DNA of 49,228 nucleotides from Fusicatenibacter sp. Lineage in GTDB: Bacteria; Bacillota; Clostridia; Lachnospirales; Lachnospiraceae. Shown piece by piece: positions 36,754 to 45,163 of this stretch. Made by a program: the position numbers and the translations under genes. The notes below the pieces were generated by a model. The model was not told the DNA's origin and did no database searches. It saw nothing but the letters and a program-made list of their open reading frames with translations. The stretch covers positions 1 through 49,228 of the forward strand of contig JAGHIA010000111.1 in NCBI GenBank assembly GCA_017887445.1, in the 5' to 3' direction. The stretch's first letter is position 1. Each line of letters opens with the position of its first letter.

Positions 36754-38262
36754 GTGGTGTGTATGGGAAAACGAATGAAAAGGCTGGGAACGGCGGCGGT
36801 TTGTCTGCTCCTGGCGGCAGGAAGTCCGACAACGGTCCGGGCGGAAGAAGGTTATACTTACAATTACAGCTACTGGGGGGAAGTGCAGGCTTCGCCCGAC
36901 GCTTACCGGGTTTCGCAGGTTGTGACTTCCTCGGCCCTTGGACTGGATGTGAATCTGAAAACACCGGAGGGTCTGTTTGTCAGCGGCGACCGTATCTGGC
37001 TTTGCGATACGGGAAATTCGAGGATTCTGGAAATCCAGGCCGAGGATTCCGGAACACTGTCTCTGGTCCGGAGCATCGACAGCTTTCATGGACCTGACAA
37101 AGACGAAGCTTTCGCGGCGCCTACGGATGTTGCGGTGGGGGAGGACGGGTGTCTGTATGTGTGCGACCGGGACGGACAAAGGATCGTGAAGCTGGATGGA
37201 GAAGGGAACCTGCTGCAGGAATTTACGAAACCAAAGGATGCCAACTTTGACCAGGATCTGGCTTTCCAGCCGGAAAAACTGGCGGTGGACAGCGCCGGGC
37301 GGGTGTACTGTGTGGCGGTGAATGTCAACAAAGGACTGATCAAGTTTGAGGCGGACGGCAGCTTTTCCGGCTTTGTGGGGGCGGCCAAAGTCACCTACGA
37401 TCTGGCGGACTATCTGTGGAAAAAGATTGCCACCAGCGCCCAGCGGGGGCAGATGGAGTCCTTTGTTCCCACGGAGTACGACAATCTGTATATGGATGAG
37501 GACGGATTTATCTATACCTGTACCGGCAATGTGACGGCGGCGGATCTGGACAGCGGCGCGGCAGACGCGGTGCGCCGTCTGAATATGATGGGAAACGATA
37601 TTCTGGTGCGCAACGGTGAGTGGCCGGTGCTGGGCGATCTGGAGTGGGAAGAGGGCGGCGGTTATAAAGGCCCCTCTCTGATGCAGGATATCACGGCTAT
37701 GGAAAACGATATCTATGCCGCGCTGGACCGGGTGCGGGGGCGTCTGTTTGTCTACGACGATCAGGGAAGGCTGCTGTTTGCCTTTGGGGGAAACGGAAGC
37801 CTGGACGGTCATTTTAAAGAGCCTTCGGCGCTGGAGCATATGGGAAGAAATCTTCTGGTGCTGGACGCTTTGGCGGGAAGCCTGACGGTTTTTACGCCGA
37901 CGGAATACGGCACGCTGATCTTTGACGCCATGGATCAGTTCCAGGCGGGAGACTACGCCAGATCCGGGGAAACCTGGGAACAGGTGCTGGAACTGAATGG
38001 AAATTATGACCTTGCGTATATCGGCATCGGACGCGCTTTGATGCGCCAGGGACAATATGGGGAGGCCATGGAGTATTTCCGTCTGAAATGGGATGACGAA
38101 AATTATTCCAGAGCGTTTAAGCAGTACCGCAAGGAATGGGTGGAGGACCATATTTTCCTGATCTTCGGCGCGGCGGCGGTGGTTCTTTGCGTACCTCTGG
38201 CCGCAGGAAAGCTCCGCGGCATCCGCCGCGAAATTGATACTGCAGAGATTTTTCAGAAATAA
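36754..38262 (+). CDS. Exported NHL-repeat protein with TPR and C-terminal membrane anchor
   Basis: A 502-residue protein. A signal sequence (MKRLGTAAVCLLLAAG, ending near VRAEEG) is followed by NHL-type propeller blades (about 60-370), e.g. LFVSGDRIWLCDTGNSRILE and GEDGCLYVCDRDGQRIVK. Then comes a TPR-like unit (AYIGIGRALMRQGQYGEAMEY, split as two short helices, about 430-450) and one C-terminal transmembrane helix (about 468-488) with a short basic tail. So a propeller and TPR face the outside, anchored in the membrane. GGAAGGAG lies 5 bases before GTG 36754; GTG 36757 and ATG 36763 are alternatives. Its conserved place between the permeases and the Yip1 gene suggests a role in the uptake or sensing complex. 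Function not known. Confidence 0.8.
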   Translation: MVCMGKRMKRLGTAAVCLLLAAGSPTTVRAEEGYTYNYSYWGEVQASPDAYRVSQVVTSSALGLDVNLKTPEGLFVSGDRIWLCDTGNSRILEIQAEDSGTLSLVRSIDSFHGPDKDEAFAAPTDVAVGEDGCLYVCDRDGQRIVKLDGEGNLLQEFTKPKDANFDQDLAFQPEKLAVDSAGRVYCVAVNVNKGLIKFEADGSFSGFVGAAKVTYDLADYLWKKIATSAQRGQMESFVPTEYDNLYMDEDGFIYTCTGNVTAADLDSGAADAVRRLNMMGNDILVRNGEWPVLGDLEWEEGGGYKGPSLMQDITAMENDIYAALDRVRGRLFVYDDQGRLLFAFGGNGSLDGHFKEPSALEHMGRNLLVLDALAGSLTVFTPTEYGTLIFDAMDQFQAGDYARSGETWEQVLELNGNYDLAYIGIGRALMRQGQYGEAMEYFRLKWDDENYSRAFKQYRKEWVEDHIFLIFGAAAVVLCVPLAAGKLRGIRREIDTAEIFQK

Positions 38263-38279
38263 AGGCGGAGGAGACAGCT

Positions 38280-38930
38280 ATGACGAATAAAAAACAGATA
38301 AGCGGCAGCCGGTATGTGCGGTCGCTGCGCTACGCGCTTTACTGCATGTCCCATCCGCTGGATGGGTTCTGGGATCTGACCCATGAAAAGAGAGGATCGC
38401 TGGCCGCGGCGAACACGATCCTGCTTCTGACGTTGCTGGCCAGGATTTTGAAGCTTCCGTTTACCAGCTTTTTGTTTCTTCAGGTGAACTGGGAGAAGAT
38501 CAATATCTTTCTGTATCTTGCCAGCGTGCTGTTCCCTCTGGCTCTGTGGTGCGTAGGAAACTGGGGGCTGACGACACTGTTTGAGGGAAAGGGACGGCTG
38601 GACCAGATTTATATGGCCACCTGTTACGCTATGACGCCGTATCCGCTGATCCAGCTTCCCCTGATTCTTCTCAGCAATATCGTCACCCAGGAGGAAGGCC
38701 AGTTTTATATGGTGCTCGGCGGTTTCTCACTGCTTTGGGCGGCGCTTCTGATCCTTGCCGCCATGATGGAAATCCATGAATACCGGCTGGGAAAGACGGT
38801 GCTGTTTACGGTGGGAACGTTGTTTGCCATGCTGGTGATGATATTTATTCTTCTGTTGTTTTTCAGTATGATCAGCCAGGGAATCGCCTACTTCGTTTCT
38901 CTTGGACGGGAAATCATTTTCCGGATGTAA
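38280..38930 (+). CDS. Yip1-family integral membrane protein
   Basis: A 216-residue protein with about five hydrophobic helices. It begins with YALYCMSHPLDGFWDLTHEK, the typical Yip1-type amphipathic entry segment, followed by a helix from about residue 42, and later MATCYAMTPYPLIQLPLILL, which is conserved in bacterial Yip1 proteins. GGCGGAGGAG precedes ATG 38280, 17 bases after the previous stop. Its role in bacteria is not known; context ties it to the sugar ABC locus, perhaps as an assembly factor for the neighbouring membrane proteins (inference). Confidence 0.8.
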   Translation: MTNKKQISGSRYVRSLRYALYCMSHPLDGFWDLTHEKRGSLAAANTILLLTLLARILKLPFTSFLFLQVNWEKINIFLYLASVLFPLALWCVGNWGLTTLFEGKGRLDQIYMATCYAMTPYPLIQLPLILLSNIVTQEEGQFYMVLGGFSLLWAALLILAAMMEIHEYRLGKTVLFTVGTLFAMLVMIFILLLFFSMISQGIAYFVSLGREIIFRM

Positions 38931-38952
38931 TCGTGCAAAGAAAGAGGGAGCT

Positions 38953-41544
38953 ATGAGAAAGGACAAAACAAACGAAAGACCAACGAAAACAAAAACGGCC
39001 GGAAGGCTGAAAAGCCTGGCGGGGCCGGCTTTGATCCTGGCGGTGATCGCCGCAGGCGTGCTTGTCGTTGCCTTCTGGAAGGACGAGGAAGAGATTCCCC
39101 AAATGATCGACGTCAACACTTACGAAGGCACGGAAGACGTCTATGTGCTGGAGAACGAAAGTCTCCGGCTGGAGATGGACGCAGAGACGACCCAGTTTGC
39201 CCTGACCGTAAAGGACACCGGCCAGGTCTGGTACTCCAACCCGGAGCATGCCGGGGAGGATCCTCTGGCACTGGACGCGGAGCAGGATAAGCTTCAGTCT
39301 ACCCTGCTGCTGACCTACAGCACCATAGACGGCGTGGACACGCTGTTCAACAGCTATGGGTACAGTGTCGAGAACAAAAATTATACGGTGGAACAAGACG
39401 GGGATTCCCTGCGGGTGAATTATTCGGTGGGCAATGTGGAGAAGGAGTATCAGATTCCGCCGGCCATTACACAGACCGATATGGAGGAATTGCTGGAGCA
39501 TATGAGCAGCTCCAACGCGGTGATGATTACCGATTACTATAAAAAATACGATATCAATCACCTGGGAAAAGGCGATGATAAGGAGGCTCTTCTTGAAAGC
39601 TATCCGGCGCTGGAGACGGATGTACTTTATGTCCTGAGAGACAGTACCAAGGATAATATGAAGCGCAAGTTTGAGGAATATTTCCAGGAAGCAGGCTACA
39701 CGGAAGAAGATTACGCCAGGGATCTGGAACTGGATCTGTCCGTGAAGGTTTCGGACGCGCCGGTGTTTAATGTCAGCGTTGTCTACCGGCTGGACGGGGA
39801 GGATCTGCTGGTGGAGGTTCCGCTTAATGATATCGCCTACCGGGAGGAGTATCCGCTGCTTTACCTGAACGTTCTTCCGTATTTTGGCGCGGGAGGCGCC
39901 GACGAGGAAGGAACGTTGCTGGTGCCGGAGGGCGGCGGTTCCCTGATCGATCTCAATAACGGAAAAACCGCCCAGGACAGCTACTACGCCAACCTGTACG
40001 GCTGGGATATGGCCCAGGACCGGGACGCGGTGGTCAATGAGACAAGCGCGTCGTTCAATGTCTTTGGTATTTCCAAAGGAGACGCGTCGTTCCTTTGCAT
40101 CCTGGAGGAAGGAGCGCCCTACGCGGCCATACAGGCCGACATCAGCGGGCGGAACAACAGTTATAACTATGTGAACGCCACCTACAGCATTGCCCACCGG
40201 GAGCAGTATGACGTGGCGGATAAATACAACGGAAAAATGTTTGTGTATGAGGAAGAGCTGCCCGATGAAACACTGGTAAACCGCTATCGGTTTGTAGATT
40301 CGCCGGATTACGCAAAGATGGCTGCCAGCTATCGGGAATATCTGACAAAGCGTTACGGATGGGAAAAGAAAGAAGAGGAAGCCGGCACCATGGCTGTGGT
40401 CGTGGAGCTTCTGGGAGCGGCAGACAAGATAAAACAGGTGGCTGGAGTACCGGTATCCAGTCCCTTGAAATTGACCGACGCACAGACGGCAGTCAGCATC
40501 CTGGAGGAGCTTTCAGACAGCGGTCTTGACCGGATGGCGGTCCGCCTTACCGGCTGGCTCAACGGCGGGATCCGCCAGAAGATCCTGAACAGCGTCCGTC
40601 CCCTTCGGGAGCTGGGGGGAAAAAGAGGACTGGAGACTTTGGCGGATTACGCCAGAAAGCAGGGGATTTCCCTGTATCTGGACGGCATGACAGATTATGC
40701 CTGGGACAGCGGGATCCTGGATGGATTTCTGAGTTTTCGAGACGCGGCAGAGTTTGTCAGTGAGGAGCGCGTCCAGCTGCAGGAATATTCTCAGGTAACC
40801 TATGGAAAAGCAGAAGACAGCGAAACCTATTATCTGCTGAAGCCGGAAAAAAGGCTGCAGATGGCGGACAATCTTGCGGATGCGGCCAGGGACTACGGTA
40901 TGGGAGTTTCGTTTCAGAACATCGGCGGAGAGCTTTCCTCTGATTTTGACAGAGACGAAACCGTCTCACGGCAGGCGGCGCTGACCGCACAGACCGGGAA
41001 GCTGAAAGAACTGCAGGAAAGCGGCTGCTCCGTCATGACAGACGGCGGCAACGATTATACGGCGCCTTACAGTGACTGGATCGTAGGGATGGACCTGGAA
41101 GGTTCCGGCTACACGATCATTGACCGCACGGTTCCGTTTTATCAGATGGCTATTCACGGACTGGTGGAATATACAGGCAGTCCGCTGAACCTTGCGGGAG
41201 ACTGGCAGGAGGAACTGCTGAAATCGGCGGAGTATGGGGCGGATTTGTCTGTCACCTTGATGGGCGCGTCGGCGTTCGATCTTCAGGATACGGCGTATAC
41301 GAGGTTTTTCGGCGCGGAGTACGACAAATGGCGGGAGCGGATCGCCAGTGTTTGCGTGAAATACTGTCAAGCGCTTGAAGGTACGGTGGGCGCGGCGATG
41401 ACCGGCCACGAATATCTCACCGATCAGGTGACGGTCACAGTCTATGAAAACGGTATCCGTGTCTATGTCAACTATGGCAATGAGGAGTATCGTCTGGAAG
41501 ACGGTACGGTGATCCCGGCAAGGGATTACACGGTACTTTCGTAA
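38953..41544 (+). CDS. Large membrane-anchored DUF5696-like protein
   Basis: An 863-residue protein with a basic N-terminus and one transmembrane helix (about 22-41), so the body is outside. The first ~350 residues are beta-rich (YVLENESLRLEMDAETTQFA, TGQVWYSNPEHAG), like the N-terminal sandwich of some glycoside hydrolases. The C-terminal ~400 residues alternate strands and helices (GLDRMAVRLTGWLNGG, GISLYLDGMTDY, GVSFQNIGGELSSDFDRD, SGCSVMTDGGNDYTAPYSDW) as in a (beta/alpha)8 barrel, with acidic residues at strand ends. I read this as the DUF5696 type, possibly a glycosidase or a catalytically dead relative. ATG 38953 follows AGAGGGAG; an upstream TTG at 38902 lacks a site. The name rests on remembered family layout, so moderate certainty. 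Confidence 0.68.
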   Translation: MRKDKTNERPTKTKTAGRLKSLAGPALILAVIAAGVLVVAFWKDEEEIPQMIDVNTYEGTEDVYVLENESLRLEMDAETTQFALTVKDTGQVWYSNPEHAGEDPLALDAEQDKLQSTLLLTYSTIDGVDTLFNSYGYSVENKNYTVEQDGDSLRVNYSVGNVEKEYQIPPAITQTDMEELLEHMSSSNAVMITDYYKKYDINHLGKGDDKEALLESYPALETDVLYVLRDSTKDNMKRKFEEYFQEAGYTEEDYARDLELDLSVKVSDAPVFNVSVVYRLDGEDLLVEVPLNDIAYREEYPLLYLNVLPYFGAGGADEEGTLLVPEGGGSLIDLNNGKTAQDSYYANLYGWDMAQDRDAVVNETSASFNVFGISKGDASFLCILEEGAPYAAIQADISGRNNSYNYVNATYSIAHREQYDVADKYNGKMFVYEEELPDETLVNRYRFVDSPDYAKMAASYREYLTKRYGWEKKEEEAGTMAVVVELLGAADKIKQVAGVPVSSPLKLTDAQTAVSILEELSDSGLDRMAVRLTGWLNGGIRQKILNSVRPLRELGGKRGLETLADYARKQGISLYLDGMTDYAWDSGILDGFLSFRDAAEFVSEERVQLQEYSQVTYGKAEDSETYYLLKPEKRLQMADNLADAARDYGMGVSFQNIGGELSSDFDRDETVSRQAALTAQTGKLKELQESGCSVMTDGGNDYTAPYSDWIVGMDLEGSGYTIIDRTVPFYQMAIHGLVEYTGSPLNLAGDWQEELLKSAEYGADLSVTLMGASAFDLQDTAYTRFFGAEYDKWRERIASVCVKYCQALEGTVGAAMTGHEYLTDQVTVTVYENGIRVYVNYGNEEYRLEDGTVIPARDYTVLS

Positions 41545-41579
41545 ACATCCGGAATGAGCATAGAAGAAAGGACGTTGCT

Positions 41580-42485
41580 ATGAAGAAAATAAAAAAAGCC
41601 ACAGGCCTTAAAAGGCAAAAAGCCATATCCGGATACTTGTTTATCCTGCCGTTTATCCTTGGATTTCTTGCCTTTATGGTAAAACCTTTTTTTCAGTCCC
41701 TGTACATGAGCCTGTGCAGCGTGGAAGTGGGACCCGGGGGGTTCCGGTCCCTGTATCAGGGGCTGGCAAATTACACACGGGCCTTCACGGTGGATACGGA
41801 ATTTGCCAGGCTTCTGGTGGAGGAAATCTCCAGAATGTGCGTCAATGCCCTGGCAATCATGGTTTTCAGCTTTTTTGTGGCGCTGATCCTCAACCAGAAA
41901 TTTAAAGGGCGGGCGCTGGTGCGGGCTATCTTTTTTCTGCCGGTGATCCTGTCCTCCGGTGTGATTCTGGGAATCGAGTATGACAATGCGCTGCTGTCCA
42001 GCGTGCAGGACGCCATCATGGAGACCACGGGAAATACCAGCATCACCAATGCGTTGGAATCAATCCTGATTACGGCAGGAGTGGGGGCCCAGGCCTTTCA
42101 GATTGTGTTTGATATCGTGGACGGGATTTATGACGTGGCTATCGCGTCAGGCATTCAGATTATTATTTTCCTGTCAGGACTGCAGACGATTTCCGTCAAT
42201 ATGTACGAGGCGGCGGACATTGAAGGGTGTACCTCGTGGGAGAAGCTTTGGAAGATTACCTTTCCCATGATCAGCTCCCTGTTTCTGGTCAACTGGATCT
42301 ACACGATCGTGGATTTCTGCATGCGCTCGGACAATCAGGTGATGGAAAAGATCAGCGACACCATGATCGTCAATCTGGATTACGGATTTGCCTCGGCCAT
42401 GGCCTGGGTGTACTTTGGAATCGTGATCGTGCTGATTGGCGTAAGCTCCGCGATCATATCAAAGGGGGTCTACTATTATGAGTAA
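41580..42485 (+). CDS. Sugar ABC transporter permease (LacF/UgpA type), pair 2
   Basis: A 301-residue permease with six predicted helices, the first near residue 20 (LFILPFILGFLAFMV). EAA loop: YEAADIEGCTSWEKLW. Between helices 3 and 4 there is an unusually long extracytoplasmic stretch (about 140-180: LLSSVQDAIMETTGNTSI and following), longer than in most CUT1 permeases, which may contact the binding protein. GAAAGGA precedes ATG 41580. It overlaps the next permease gene by 8 bases. Confidence 0.92.
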   Translation: MKKIKKATGLKRQKAISGYLFILPFILGFLAFMVKPFFQSLYMSLCSVEVGPGGFRSLYQGLANYTRAFTVDTEFARLLVEEISRMCVNALAIMVFSFFVALILNQKFKGRALVRAIFFLPVILSSGVILGIEYDNALLSSVQDAIMETTGNTSITNALESILITAGVGAQAFQIVFDIVDGIYDVAIASGIQIIIFLSGLQTISVNMYEAADIEGCTSWEKLWKITFPMISSLFLVNWIYTIVDFCMRSDNQVMEKISDTMIVNLDYGFASAMAWVYFGIVIVLIGVSSAIISKGVYYYE

Positions 42486-43482
42486 GAGGAAACAGACGGC
42501 TGCGGTGAAAAGCTTTCGGGAAAGAAACCGGGCCTCCCACGGCTATCTCCTGAAAAAAACCGTGCGCACAGGCGCATGGAAGCTGGTGCGGGTATTTCTT
42601 TTGTTTGGAATGTGTTTCCTGATTCTCCAGCCGATCCTGAACAAAATTTCCATCAGCTTTATGGCGGAGGAGGATCTTTACAACGCCATGGTGATCTCTG
42701 TTCCGGAACACTTTACCACAGATAATTATCAGCTGGCCATGCAGTTTATGGATTATGGGAAGACGCTTTGCAATACGGTGCTGGTTTCGCTTACCATCGC
42801 GCTTCTTCAGATTGCCATGTGTACGCTGGCAGGGTATGGGTTTGCAAGGTTTGAATTTCCCCTGAAAAATTTCTGGTTTGCCTGTGTGATCATGATGATC
42901 GTGATTCCGCCCCAGACAATCTCCACCTCCCTGCATCTTCATTTCCGGTATTTTGATATATTCGGCATATTCAGACTGCTCACCGGTGAGTCGCTGAACC
43001 TGAGAGGTTCGGTGGCCCCGTATTACCTGATGAGTCTTGGGTGCATGGGACTGAAAAACGGACTGTATATTTTTATGATCCGCCAGTTTTTCCGGAATAT
43101 TCCAAAGGAACTGGAAGAGGCCAGCTATGTGGACGGCTGCGGTACGCTGAAGACTTTTTTGCGTATCATGCTTCCGGACGCGAAGCCGATCCTTACCTCC
43201 TGCTTTTTGTTTTCTTTTGTATGGCAGTGGACGGACGGTTTTTATTCGGGAATGTTTCTTGGAAATATCAAGCTGCTTTCCATTCAGCTTCAGATGATCG
43301 GCGAGCGTCTTGGCAGCTATATTACCAATACGCTGCACAACGCGGCAGGGGCTTCCGTGGGATATACCAACTGTATTGTGGCGACAGGTACACTGCTGGT
43401 GATCGTCCCGCTGCTGGTTCTTTATCTGTTTGCCCAGAAGGGGTTTGTGGAGAGTCTCAGCAGTTCGGGCATTAAGATGTAG
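42478..43482 (+). CDS. Sugar ABC transporter permease (LacG/UgpE type), pair 2
   Basis: A 334-residue CUT1 permease with a long basic N-terminus before helix 1 (about 38-58, LVRVFLLFGMCFLILQPIL). EAA loop: EEASYVDGCGTLKTF. AAAGGGGG lies about 10 bases ahead of ATG 42478. It partners the permease at 41580 and comes before a lipoprotein binding protein, so this is a second, separate importer in the same locus. Confidence 0.92.
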   Translation: MSKRKQTAAVKSFRERNRASHGYLLKKTVRTGAWKLVRVFLLFGMCFLILQPILNKISISFMAEEDLYNAMVISVPEHFTTDNYQLAMQFMDYGKTLCNTVLVSLTIALLQIAMCTLAGYGFARFEFPLKNFWFACVIMMIVIPPQTISTSLHLHFRYFDIFGIFRLLTGESLNLRGSVAPYYLMSLGCMGLKNGLYIFMIRQFFRNIPKELEEASYVDGCGTLKTFLRIMLPDAKPILTSCFLFSFVWQWTDGFYSGMFLGNIKLLSIQLQMIGERLGSYITNTLHNAAGASVGYTNCIVATGTLLVIVPLLVLYLFAQKGFVESLSSSGIKM

Positions 43483-43491
43483 CGGCGCGGC

Positions 43492-43558
43492 TATCTGGCC
43501 AGCGAAATCGTTGCGTGACGGCAGTGTCCAGATAAATCATAAAGGCGGCAGGACCGCC
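43492..43558 (+). other. Two hairpins before the second binding-protein gene
   Basis: TATCTGG (43492-43498) pairs with CCAGATA (43528-43534), and GGCGG (43544-43548) with CCGCC (43554-43558), the latter directly before the ribosome binding site GGAAAGGA. Hairpins here could stabilise the downstream binding-protein mRNA after processing, as is common in sugar ABC operons, or modulate its translation. Confidence 0.5.
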
Positions 43559-43572
43559 GGAAAGGAATGAAT

Positions 43573-45027
43573 ATGAAAATGAGAAACGTAAAAAAACTGA
43601 CAGCAGTCACATTGGCCGCGGCGATGGCGGCCTCCCTGGCAGGATGCGGAGGCGACGCAAACAGCCAGAGCGCTTCTGGCGGCAAAGGGGCGGCCAGCAC
43701 CGCTTCCGGCGCCGACGCCGATACCGCTTCGGCGGTTTCCGAATCCGCCGATACAGAGGACGGATATACGGTACGGAAGGATGAAAACGGGAACGTGTAT
43801 GACCTGGGCGGCATGGAGATCGTGATCCGTGACTGGTGGACCTCTGACGAGGAGACGGAGCCCAGTAATGCCTATGAGGAAGCCAGAGCGGAGTATCTGG
43901 ACTGGATCCAGGAGACTTACAATTTTACCATCCGGCAGGCGGCGATCAGCACCTGGGACAGCGCGCCGGAGGATTTTGTAAACTACGCGACCACCGGGGG
44001 AGACGAGAACTATATCTTTGTTCTCCGCCAGGGCGGAGAGCTGGTTTCCGCAATGAACAGCGGTCTGATGTACGATCTGTCTACGCTGGATTGCCTGGAT
44101 TTTTCCAAGGATAAATGGAAAAGCGGCATTCATGAGCTGATGACAAAAAATGATGCCGTATACGGTATGCGAGGCATCGATCCGGAACCGCGCGCCGGCA
44201 TTTTCTTTAACAAACGTCTGCTTGAGGAGGCCGGTGTGGATCCGGAAAGCATCTATGAGCTTCAGGAAAATATGGAGTGGACCTGGGACAAATTCGAAGA
44301 ACTTTGCAAGCAGGTACAGGCGGACACGGACAATGACGGTGTTATCGACCGGTATGCCATGACGAACTTTTCCTCGACCCTGTATCCGGCGGCGGTCCAT
44401 TCCAACGGCGGACAGTTTATCGGACGTGACGACAACGGCTATTACAGCGATCTGGAATCTGAGGAGACCATGGAGGGACTGAACTGGGCGTTGGATATGA
44501 TCGACAAATATGAGATGAAGTATCCGGAGGACGCGGAGTGGGATTATACTTACACGGCCTTCCAAAACGGCGAGGCGGTCTTTAGTTGCGCGGAAGCATA
44601 CTGCGCGGGAGACTGGGCGCAGATGGAGGATGATTTTGGCTTCGTCTGCTTCCCCATGGGACCTAAGTCTGACGATTACGCAAACTGCTACAACGATAAT
44701 GTCTATGTGATCCCCGCCTGCTACGACGCGGAAAAAGCATGGAACCTGGCTTTTGCGTATGACCTGTTTACGGATCCGGTTCCGGGTTATGAGGATTACG
44801 CCGCATGGAAAAGCGATTACTACAACAATTTCAGAGATACCGAATCTGTCGATCTGACCCTAGCCAGAATGATGGACAACGGTATGATCGATTACACAAC
44901 GATGATCCCCAACCTGGATCTTGGAGAAGACCTGATGTGGGGAATCAGCAAGGAAAGCACACCGGCACAGCAGGCGGAGAAGATCAGAAATACATGGGCT
45001 TCTTACCTTACGGAAGCAAACAAGTAG
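43573..45027 (+). CDS. Extracellular solute-binding lipoprotein (family 1)
   Basis: A 484-residue sugar-binding lipoprotein. Signal peptide with lipobox LAGC (C25), then an Ala/Ser-rich linker (about 30-55) and a bilobed binding domain with GGMEIVIRDWWTSD, ENYIFVLRQGGELVSAM, FFNKRLLEEAGVDPE and WDKFEELCKQVQADTDNDGV. ATG 43573 is preferred since AAAGGA ends at 43566, 6 bases ahead; ATG 43567 touches the site. Last gene of the locus; partner of permease pair 2. The ligand is probably an oligosaccharide. The TAG stop shares its last base with a family-1 palindrome. Confidence 0.92.
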   Translation: MKMRNVKKLTAVTLAAAMAASLAGCGGDANSQSASGGKGAASTASGADADTASAVSESADTEDGYTVRKDENGNVYDLGGMEIVIRDWWTSDEETEPSNAYEEARAEYLDWIQETYNFTIRQAAISTWDSAPEDFVNYATTGGDENYIFVLRQGGELVSAMNSGLMYDLSTLDCLDFSKDKWKSGIHELMTKNDAVYGMRGIDPEPRAGIFFNKRLLEEAGVDPESIYELQENMEWTWDKFEELCKQVQADTDNDGVIDRYAMTNFSSTLYPAAVHSNGGQFIGRDDNGYYSDLESEETMEGLNWALDMIDKYEMKYPEDAEWDYTYTAFQNGEAVFSCAEAYCAGDWAQMEDDFGFVCFPMGPKSDDYANCYNDNVYVIPACYDAEKAWNLAFAYDLFTDPVPGYEDYAAWKSDYYNNFRDTESVDLTLARMMDNGMIDYTTMIPNLDLGEDLMWGISKESTPAQQAEKIRNTWASYLTEANK

Positions 45028-45054
45028 TAACGATTCAGCCGGACGAATCGTAAC
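45027..45054. repeat. Family-1 palindrome at the end of the sugar ABC locus
   Basis: GTAACGATTC (45027-45036) pairs with GAATCGTAAC (45045-45054) with one mismatch; middle AGCCGGAC. Flanks AACAAGTA (45019-45026) and AACAGATA (45056-45063) agree at 6 of 8 with a one-base offset, a possible decayed duplication. Confidence 0.68.
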
Positions 45055-45093
45055 GAACAGATATACGCGTGCTATGGTTCTCAAAACAGAGTG

Positions 45094-45122
45094 TTGTATT
45101 TTCCGGTTCCTGTGTATATAAT
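45094..45122 (+). promoter_or_regulatory. Promoter of the beta-helix protein gene
   Basis: TTGTAT (45094-45099), 17-bp spacer, consensus TATAAT (45117-45122), 42 bases before the start codon at 45164. Confidence 0.82.
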
Positions 45123-45163
45123 CAAGGGGGAACATATGACACTGAGTAAGAGAGGTTTAAGCG

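Noticed and set aside
36712-38151. 479-codon open frame on the minus strand
   Set aside because: Antisense of the NHL-repeat protein gene; no start signal and no recognisable domain.
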